From Betaproteobacteria bacterium (lineage in GTDB: Bacteria; Pseudomonadota; Gammaproteobacteria; Burkholderiales; Casimicrobiaceae), in NCBI GenBank assembly GCA_016720425.1, contig JADKKQ010000003.1, positions 372,001 to 436,000 of the forward strand: a stretch of DNA of 64,000 nt, read 5' to 3'. This document shows positions 56,087 to 64,000 of the stretch, in pieces. The notes beneath the pieces were generated by a model. That model did not search any database. It was not told where the DNA came from and saw only the letters and a list, made by a program, of their open reading frames with translations. The translations under genes were made by a program, and so were the position numbers. The stretch's first letter is position 1. Each line of letters opens with the position of its first letter.

Positions 56087-56815
56087 TCAGGGCTTCTCGC
56101 CCGCCAGCACCTCGGCGACGTGCAGGAACTGCGTCGACTCGTCGCCGCGCCGGCGCATCCGGCCCTCCATGTTCATCAGGCAGCCCATGTCGCCCAGCAC
56201 GACGGTCTTCGCGCCGCTGTTGGCGATGTGCTGGCACTTGTTGTCCGCGAGCCGCGCCGAGATCTCGCCGAACTTGATCGAGAAGGTGCCGCCGAAGCCG
56301 CAGCAGGTCTCGGGCTCGGCCATCTCCTCGAGCCGGAGCCCGGGGACCTTGGCGAGCAGCGCCCGCGGCTGCGCCTTGACGCCCATCTCGCGCAGGCCGG
56401 CGCAGGAGTCGTGGTAGGTGACGGTGCCCTCGAAGCGTCCGGGAACGCTCTCGAGTTTCAGCACGTTGACCAGGAAGTCGGTGAGCTCGAAGGTGCGCGC
56501 GGCCAGCGCCTGCGCGCGCGCGGCGAGCGCCGGGTCGTCGTCGAGCAGGTCGCCGTAGTGGGTGCGGATCATGCCGCTGCACGAGCCCGACGGGGCGACG
56601 ACGTAGTCGCAGCCCTCGAATTCGGCGACCACCTTGGCGGCCAGTGCCTTGGCATCGGCGCGATCGCCGGAGTTGTACGCCGGCTGGCCGCAGCAGGTCT
56701 GTCCCGGCGGCACGACCACCTCGGCGCCCCCCGCCTCGAGCAGCTTGATCGCCGCGAAGCCGACCGACGGCCGCATCATGTCGACCAGACAGGTGACGAA
56801 GAGTCCTACGCGCAT
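56087..56815 (-). CDS. lutA: L-lactate oxidation Fe-S oxidoreductase LutA
   Basis: A 242-residue protein with two CCG domains: PPGQTCCGQPAYNSGD and EPETCCGFGGTFSIKF, plus upstream Cys in VTYHDSCAGL. This is the LutA/YkgE form of the heterodisulfide-reductase family. It starts the lut run after a 94-base gap from nuoN. On the minus strand a TAACAT at 56838-56843 may be a weak -10. It probably works with LutB and LutC to oxidise L-lactate to pyruvate. Confidence 0.93.
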   Translation of the reverse strand: MRVGLFVTCLVDMMRPSVGFAAIKLLEAGGAEVVVPPGQTCCGQPAYNSGDRADAKALAAKVVAEFEGCDYVVAPSGSCSGMIRTHYGDLLDDDPALAARAQALAARTFELTDFLVNVLKLESVPGRFEGTVTYHDSCAGLREMGVKAQPRALLAKVPGLRLEEMAEPETCCGFGGTFSIKFGEISARLADNKCQHIANSGAKTVVLGDMGCLMNMEGRMRRRGDESTQFLHVAEVLAGEKP

Positions 56816-56909
56816 TCCGAGCCCCCGCGAAAGAAGAATGTTAGCACGCGTGTCCGCGCCGTCCCGCCGCGCGCGCGGCCGGCGGCGGCGCGCGCGCGCC
56901 GCGCCGCGG

Positions 56910-58352
56910 TCAGAGGAATCCGGACTGCGCGAGCGCGACGACGCAAAGCCCCATCAGCGGCTGCGGCAGGATCCCGAACAGCAGCAGCGCGAGGCCGTTG
57001 GCCGACAGCAGCGCGCGGTTGTCCCCCCGCGCGACGATGGGCGTCGTGTCGACGGCGTCCTCGAAGTACATGACCTTGACCACGCGCAGGTAGTAGAACG
57101 CGCCGACCAGCGACGCCAGCACCGCCGCCACCGCGAGCCAGATGAATCCGGCGCCGACCGCCGCCTCGATGACGGCGAACTTGGCGTAGAAGCCCAGCGT
57201 CGGCGGCACGCCGGCGAGCGAGAACATCACCAGCAGCATGATGAAGGCCCACCACGGCGAGCGCTGGTTGAGGCCGCGGAAATCCTCGATCCGGTCGGCC
57301 TCGAAGCCCTCGCGCGCGAGCAGCATCACGACGCCGAACGAGGCGAGGCTGGTCAGCACGTAGGCGACGACGTAGAACATCGCCGCGCTGTAGCCGGCGA
57401 GATTCGCCGCCAGGAAGCCCAGCAGCATGAAGCCCATGTTGGCGATGGTCGAGTAGGCGAGCATGCGCTTGATGTTGGTCTGGGCGATCGCGGTGACGTT
57501 CCCCAGCACCATCGACAGCAGCGACAGCACGATCAGCATCCCCTGCCAGTCGAACTCCAGCCCCGCCAGCGCGACGCCGAGCAGGCGCAGCGTGAGCGCG
57601 AAGGCGGCGAGCTTGGGCGCGGTGCCGATCAGCAGCGTCACCGCGGTCGGCGCGCCGTGGTACACGTCGGGCACCCACATGTGGTACGGGACGGCCCCGA
57701 GCTTGAAGGCGATGCCGGAGACGACGAAGACGAGGCCGAACAGCAGGACGGTGCCGTTGCCCTGGCCGGCGTGGATCACGCGCGCGATCCGGTGGATGTC
57801 GAGCGACCCGGTCGCGCCGTAGACCATCGACATCCCGTAGAGCAGCATCCCCGACGCCAGCGCCCCGAGGACGAAGTACTTCATCGCCGCCTCGGACGCC
57901 GCGTTGGAGGTCCGGTGCATCGCCACCATCGAGTACAGGCAGAGCGCCAGCAGCTCGAGGCCGAGGTAGAGCGTGAGGAAGCTCGCGGCCGAGATCATCA
58001 CCATCATCCCCAGCAGCGCGAGCATCGTCAGCACCAGCACCTCGCCGCGGAAGAGCCCGCGCACGGCGAGGTAGCCGCGCGAGTAGAACAGCATCGTCGA
58101 CACGGCCACGCAGGACAGCAGCTTCAGGAAGTCGGACAGCATGTCGTCGACGACCAGCCCGCCGAAGGCGTGCAGGGGCTGGAGCTCGGCAGTCGCCACG
58201 GTGATCGCCGCGCAGGCGAGCAGCGTCGCCTGGGTGAGCCAGAAGCTCCAGTGCCGGCGCGACGGCGGCAGGAAGAGGTCGAGCAGCAGCACCGTGCAGG
58301 CGGCGGCGAGCAGGACGGCCTCGGGCAGGACGGGAAGCAGCGCGTGTGTCAT
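56910..58352 (-). CDS. nuoN: NADH-quinone oxidoreductase subunit N
   Basis: A 480-residue antiporter-like subunit of complex I with about 14 helices. SEAAMKYFVLGALASGMLLYG, PYHMWVPDVYHGAPTAVTLL and AQTNIKRMLAYSTIANMGFM hold the conserved Lys residues of the proton path, and the Glu lies in LTLYLGLELLALCLYSM. It is the last nuo gene. Start is 14 bases before nuoM's stop, on the same strand. Confidence 0.96.
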   Translation of the reverse strand: MTHALLPVLPEAVLLAAACTVLLLDLFLPPSRRHWSFWLTQATLLACAAITVATAELQPLHAFGGLVVDDMLSDFLKLLSCVAVSTMLFYSRGYLAVRGLFRGEVLVLTMLALLGMMVMISAASFLTLYLGLELLALCLYSMVAMHRTSNAASEAAMKYFVLGALASGMLLYGMSMVYGATGSLDIHRIARVIHAGQGNGTVLLFGLVFVVSGIAFKLGAVPYHMWVPDVYHGAPTAVTLLIGTAPKLAAFALTLRLLGVALAGLEFDWQGMLIVLSLLSMVLGNVTAIAQTNIKRMLAYSTIANMGFMLLGFLAANLAGYSAAMFYVVAYVLTSLASFGVVMLLAREGFEADRIEDFRGLNQRSPWWAFIMLLVMFSLAGVPPTLGFYAKFAVIEAAVGAGFIWLAVAAVLASLVGAFYYLRVVKVMYFEDAVDTTPIVARGDNRALLSANGLALLLFGILPQPLMGLCVVALAQSGFL

Positions 58353-58366
58353 CGTCGGGCTCCCGT

Positions 58367-59836
58367 CTACAGCTTGCTCTTCGCCACGTGGGCGAGGAGA
58401 TCGGCGACGGAGGTGTGCATGACGTCGACGAAGGGCTTCGGGTACACGCCCATGCCGATCACCAGCGCCGCCAGCACCGCCAGCAGCCAGAACTCGCGGC
58501 GGTTGAGGTCGGCGAGCTCGCGCACCTGTGCGTTGGCGACGGCGCCGAAGATCACGCGCTTGACCATCCACAGCGTGTAGGCGGCGCCGAGGATCAGCGT
58601 CGTCGCGGCGAGGAAGCCGAGCCAGAAGTTGACCTTGACGGCGGCGAGGATCACCAGGAACTCGCCGACGAAGCCGGAGGTGGCCGGCAGGCCGGCATTG
58701 GCCATCGCGAACAGCACCATGAACGCGGCGAACCGGGGCATGGTGTTGGCGACGCCGCCGTAGTCGGCGATCTGCCGGCTGTGCACGCGGTCGTACATCA
58801 CGCCGACGCAGAGGAACATCGCGGCCGAGACGAAGCCGTGCGAGATCATCTGCACCAGCGCGCCCTCGGCGCCGAGCTGGCTGAAGAGGAAGAAGCCCAG
58901 CGTGACGAACCCCATGTGCGAGATCGACGAGTAGGCGATGAGCTTCTTCATGTCGCCCTGCACCAGCGCGACGAAGCCGATGTAGACCACCGCCACCAGC
59001 GACAGCGTGACGATGAAGCCGGAGAGGTAGCGCGAGGCGTCGGGCAGGATGGGGAGGATGAAGCGGACGAAGCCGTAGGCGCCGATCTTGAGCGTGATCG
59101 CCGCCAGCACGACCGAGCCGCCGGTCGGCGCCTCGACGTGGGCGTCGGGCAGCCAGGTGTGCACCGGCCACATCGGCACCTTGACCGCGAAGGCGAGGAA
59201 GAAGGCGACGAACAGCAGCAGCTGGGTCTTGAGCGACAGCGGGACCAGGTACCAGTCGAGGATCGAGAACGACTCCGAGACCCGGTAGAGGTAGATCAGC
59301 GCCACCAGCATCAGCAGCGAGCCGACCAGCGTGTAGAGGAAGAACTTGATCGCCGCGTAGACGCGGTTGGGCCCGCCCCAGACGCCGATGATCAGGTACA
59401 TCGGGATCAGCAGCGCCTCGAAGAAGACGTAGAACAGCACGCCGTCCAGCGCCACGAACGAGCCGTTGATGAGGCCCGACATGATCAGGAACGCGGCCAT
59501 GTACTGGGCGACGCGGTCCTCGATCACCTCCCAGCCGGCCCAGACGACGAGCAGCGTGACGAAGCTGTTCAGCAGCACGAACAGCATCGAGATGCCGTCG
59601 ACGCCGAGCAGGTAGCGGACGTCGAAGCGCGGGATCCACTCGGCGCTCTCGACGAACTGCATGTCGGAGGTGTGCGGGTTGAAGTGCACCCACAGCGGCA
59701 GCGTCACCAGCAGCCCGGCCAGCGCCCCGACCAGCGCGATCCAGCGCGCGAGCCCCGCGTCGCGGTCGCGGCCGTAGACCAGCACCGCGAGGCCGGCGGC
59801 GATCGGGATCCAGATGGCTAACGAGAGGTAGGGCAT
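58367..59836 (-). CDS. nuoM: NADH-quinone oxidoreductase subunit M
   Basis: A 489-residue antiporter-like subunit. FYVFFEALLIPMYLIIGVWG holds the conserved Glu, and VKVPMWPVHTWLPDAHVEAPTGGSVVLAA the Lys and His of the channel, with KKLIAYSSISHMGFVTLG also present. Length is typical. It lies between nuoL and nuoN with short spacers. Confidence 0.96.
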   Translation of the reverse strand: MPYLSLAIWIPIAAGLAVLVYGRDRDAGLARWIALVGALAGLLVTLPLWVHFNPHTSDMQFVESAEWIPRFDVRYLLGVDGISMLFVLLNSFVTLLVVWAGWEVIEDRVAQYMAAFLIMSGLINGSFVALDGVLFYVFFEALLIPMYLIIGVWGGPNRVYAAIKFFLYTLVGSLLMLVALIYLYRVSESFSILDWYLVPLSLKTQLLLFVAFFLAFAVKVPMWPVHTWLPDAHVEAPTGGSVVLAAITLKIGAYGFVRFILPILPDASRYLSGFIVTLSLVAVVYIGFVALVQGDMKKLIAYSSISHMGFVTLGFFLFSQLGAEGALVQMISHGFVSAAMFLCVGVMYDRVHSRQIADYGGVANTMPRFAAFMVLFAMANAGLPATSGFVGEFLVILAAVKVNFWLGFLAATTLILGAAYTLWMVKRVIFGAVANAQVRELADLNRREFWLLAVLAALVIGMGVYPKPFVDVMHTSVADLLAHVAKSKL

Positions 59837-59858
59837 CGCGGATGTCTTTGCAGGGAGG

Positions 59859-61898
<2,040 letters not shown>

Positions 61899-61907
61899 GG
61901 TGGCGGG

Positions 61908-62222
61908 TCAGCCCTTCAGCCGGTCCAGGTCCTCGACGTTGATCGTGCCGACGTTGCGGAACAGCAGCACCAGGATGGCGAGCCCGATCGCGGACTCCGC
62001 GGCGGCGACGGTGAGGATGAAGAACACGAACACCTGCCCCGCCATGTCGTCCATGAACGACGAGAAGGCGATGAAGTTCATGTTGACCGCGAGCAGCATC
62101 AGCTCGATGGCCATCAGCAGGATGATGACGTTCTTGCGGTTGAGGAAGATGCCCGCCATCGCGATGGCGAACAGGATCGCCCCGAGCACGAGGTAGTGCG
62201 CCAGCGCCGGTGCGGTGATCAT
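61908..62222 (-). CDS. nuoK: NADH-quinone oxidoreductase subunit K
   Basis: A 104-residue protein with three helices. NRKNVIILLMAIELMLLAVNMNFIAF carries the first conserved Glu and AAAESAIGLAILVLLFR the second; both are needed for proton pumping. The ATG at 62222 is preferred over an in-frame GTG six bases earlier because of spacing from the GAGGGGG ribosome site and family length. Confidence 0.94.
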   Translation of the reverse strand: MITAPALAHYLVLGAILFAIAMAGIFLNRKNVIILLMAIELMLLAVNMNFIAFSSFMDDMAGQVFVFFILTVAAAESAIGLAILVLLFRNVGTINVEDLDRLKG

Positions 62223-62304
62223 TGCCACGTCCCCCTCGCTTCCCTTCTCGTTGCCGGCCCGGTGGCGGGCGCTCCGGCCCGCCGCCCGCGCCGCGCCGTT
62301 GCGT

Positions 62305-62907
62305 TCAGCCGTCCCGCTTCTCCGCCGGCATGCCGAGCACGCGCAGCCGGTCCTTCGCCCGCACCTTCACCTGCTTGCCCGGATCCTGGTACCGGGTCTC
62401 GCGCCGCCGGCGGTGGGTGAGCGCGATGGCGGCGATGATCGCCACCAGCAGCACGACCGCGGCGATCTCGAACGCGTAGACGTAGTCGGTGTAGAGCAGC
62501 AGCCCCAGCGCGCGGGTGTTGCCGCCCGCCGCGGGCGCGGGCAGCGCCGCGCTGCCGGGCTTGAGGTAGCTGCCGAGCAGCACCAGCGCCATCTCGACCA
62601 GCACCAGCACGCCGACGGTGGCGGCGACCGGCACGTAGTTGCGGAACTGCGCGCGCAGGCTGTCGAAGTTGACGTCGAGCATCATCACCACGAACAGGAA
62701 CAGCACCATCACCGCGCCGACGTAGACCAGCACCAGCGCGATGGCGAGGAACTCGGCCCGCAGCATCAGCCAGTGCGCGGCGGCGGTGAAGAACGCGAGC
62801 ACCAGCCACAGCGCCGCGTGCACGGGGTTGCGGGTGGTCACCACGCGCAGCGCGGCGAACACCAGGATCGCGGCGAAGGCGTAGAAGAGGAAGGTCGGGA
62901 AGCTCAT
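62305..62907 (-). CDS. nuoJ: NADH-quinone oxidoreductase subunit J
   Basis: A 200-residue subunit with five helices. RNPVHAALWLVLAFFTAAAHWLML and VLVYVGAVMVLFLFVVMML are the conserved blocks, the second being the bent helix near the quinone path. The hydrophilic tail RETRYQDPGKQVKVRAKDRLR is basic. Gap to nuoK is 82 bases. Confidence 0.95.
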   Translation of the reverse strand: MSFPTFLFYAFAAILVFAALRVVTTRNPVHAALWLVLAFFTAAAHWLMLRAEFLAIALVLVYVGAVMVLFLFVVMMLDVNFDSLRAQFRNYVPVAATVGVLVLVEMALVLLGSYLKPGSAALPAPAAGGNTRALGLLLYTDYVYAFEIAAVVLLVAIIAAIALTHRRRRETRYQDPGKQVKVRAKDRLRVLGMPAEKRDG

Positions 62908-62924
62908 GGCATCGGTGCCGGGCG

Positions 62925-63416
62925 TCAGCGGTACGTCGCGTCGGCGGCGCGGTCGGCGGCGATCTGCCGCTCGTAACGGTCGCCCACGGCCAGCAGCATC
63001 TCCTTGGTGTAGTACAGGTCGCCGCGCTTCTCGCCGTGGTACTCGAGGATGCGCGTCTCGACGATCGAGTCGACCGGACAGCTCTCCTCGCAGAAGCCGC
63101 AGAAGATGCACTTGGTGAGGTCGATGTCGTAGCGCGTCGTCCGCCGGCTGCCGTCGGCGCGCTGCTCGCTCTCGATGGTGATGGCGAGCGCCGGGCAGAC
63201 CGCCTCGCACAGCTTGCAGGCGATGCAGCGCTCCTCGCCGTTGGGGTAGCGGCGCAGCGCGTGCAGGCCGCGGAAGCGGGGGCTCTGCGGCGTCTTCTCC
63301 TCGGGAAACTGGACGGTGATCTTGCGCGCGAACAGGTGCCGCCCGGTGAGCCGAAGGCCCTGGAGGAGCTCCAGCAGCAGCCAGGTGTTGGCGAGGTTCT
63401 TGACGCGGGCGAGCAT
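62925..63416 (-). CDS. nuoI: NADH-quinone oxidoreductase subunit I
   Basis: A 163-residue ferredoxin-like subunit with two 4Fe-4S motifs: CIACKLCEAVCP (64-75) and CIFCGFCEESCP (103-114), which form clusters N6a and N6b. The N-terminal amphipathic helix ANTWLLLELLQGLRLTGRHLF contacts the membrane arm. Gap to nuoJ is 17 bases. Confidence 0.96.
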   Translation of the reverse strand: MLARVKNLANTWLLLELLQGLRLTGRHLFARKITVQFPEEKTPQSPRFRGLHALRRYPNGEERCIACKLCEAVCPALAITIESEQRADGSRRTTRYDIDLTKCIFCGFCEESCPVDSIVETRILEYHGEKRGDLYYTKEMLLAVGDRYERQIAADRAADATYR

Positions 63417-63427
63417 CGGGTCGGTCC

Positions 63428-64000
63428 TCAGTGGAACAGCGGCGCGAAGCGCGTCTGCATCATGGCGCCGACGAAGACGATCCACACCAGCGTCACCGGG
63501 ATGAACACCTTCCAGCCCAGGCGCATGATCTGGTCGTAGCGATAGCGCGGAAACGTCGCCCGGATCCACAGGAAGACGAGCAGCACGAACGCCATCTTGC
63601 CCAGCAGCCACGGCAGGCCGTCGCCGAAGGGCGCGAAGCCCAGCACCGTGTCGCTGTTGAGCAGCGGCCACGGCGCGAGCCAGCCGCCGAGGAACATGAT
63701 CGCGGTCAACGCGGCGATCAGGATCATGTTCATGTACTCGGCGAGGAAGAACAGCGCGAAGGTGACGCCCGAGTACTCGACGTGGAAGCCGGCGACGATC
63801 TCGGACTCGCCCTCGGCGACGTCGAAGGGATGGCGGTTGGTCTCGGCGACGCCGGAGATGAAGTAGACGATGAACAGCGGGAACAGCGGGATGAAGTACC
63901 AGTTCGCGAGCCCGCCCTCCTGGCCGCGCACGATGTCCGACAGGTTGAGGCTGCTGGCGCACATCAGCACGCCGACCAGCGCGAAGCCCATCGCGATCTC
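63428..64000 (-). CDS. nuoH: NADH-quinone oxidoreductase subunit H, 5' part outside the window
   Basis: The C-terminal 190 residues of the quinone-site membrane subunit. SGVAETNRHPFDVAEGESEIVAGFHVEYSG, with its acidic loop, is the family hallmark and lies near the quinone chamber. The frame is open through base 64000 (EIAMGFALVG at the edge), so the start lies beyond it. nuoG and earlier genes would follow on the minus strand. Confidence 0.95.
   Translation of the reverse strand, partial: EIAMGFALVGVLMCASSLNLSDIVRGQEGGLANWYFIPLFPLFIVYFISGVAETNRHPFDVAEGESEIVAGFHVEYSGVTFALFFLAEYMNMILIAALTAIMFLGGWLAPWPLLNSDTVLGFAPFGDGLPWLLGKMAFVLLVFLWIRATFPRYRYDQIMRLGWKVFIPVTLVWIVFVGAMMQTRFAPLFH

Overview
The window is about 70% GC chromosomal DNA with GTG/TTG starts, tight gene packing and many 1-4 bp stop/start overlaps. 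Gene content (orn / M48 protease / pterin dehydratase / rsgA / CobD-like block, acetoacetyl-CoA synthetase, etfBA with an acyl-CoA dehydrogenase, a 14-subunit-type nuo operon) points to a betaproteobacterium, probably Burkholderiales or a neighbour. This is inference from gene order and protein sequence; no rRNA or other marker is present. I see no insertion sequence, prophage, tRNA, rRNA or CRISPR array.

Layout: 0.1-7.2 kb is housekeeping (DUF302, NUDIX, lipoprotein hydrolase, oligoribonuclease, Ste24-like protease, PhhB-like dehydratase, RsgA, CobD/CbiB-like membrane protein, isochorismatase-like hydrolase). 7.2-11.8 kb (minus) holds acetoacetyl-CoA synthetase, a hotdog thioesterase and a membrane Fe-S ETF:quinone oxidoreductase-like protein. 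At 11.9-24.9 kb a ROK sugar kinase diverges from a full glycogen operon: glgP, glgB, glgC, glgA and a glgX-malQ fusion. 25.0-32.9 kb (plus) is an AfuABC/FbpABC-type importer with two paralogous binding proteins, an inositol-monophosphatase-family enzyme and a translationally coupled PAS-GGDEF cyclase. 33-36 kb has a secreted hydrolase with DUF5648 repeats and a patatin. 36.3-45.3 kb (minus) has an acyl-CoA dehydrogenase, etfA, etfB, and a type I secretion pair with its RTX substrate. 45.7-56.8 kb (minus) is one compact run: lutA, lutB, an aminotransferase, lutC, a Na/Ca exchanger and a six-gene Mrp antiporter with fused MrpA-MrpB. 56.9-64.0 kb is nuoN to nuoH, nuoH cut by the window edge.

Two themes stand out. 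First, the DNA contains several palindromic elements: two elements of 150 and 161 bp with global dyad symmetry, each overlapping the stop codon of a gene, plus a 60 bp tandem repeat and a cluster of hairpins. Second, sequence quality is locally poor. At least four genes (M48 protease, phhB, glgX-malQ, etfB) carry frame disruptions, all explainable as missing bases, and two G/C homopolymer tracts (about 5449-5637 and 52639-52658) corrupt the end of the cobD-like gene and the start of the exchanger gene. These are more likely sequence or assembly errors than real gene decay.

Functionally the window combines carbon storage (glycogen), acetoacetyl-CoA and fatty-acid use feeding electrons through ETF to quinone, lactate oxidation (Lut), complex I and its relative the Mrp antiporter, and a secreted RTX protein.
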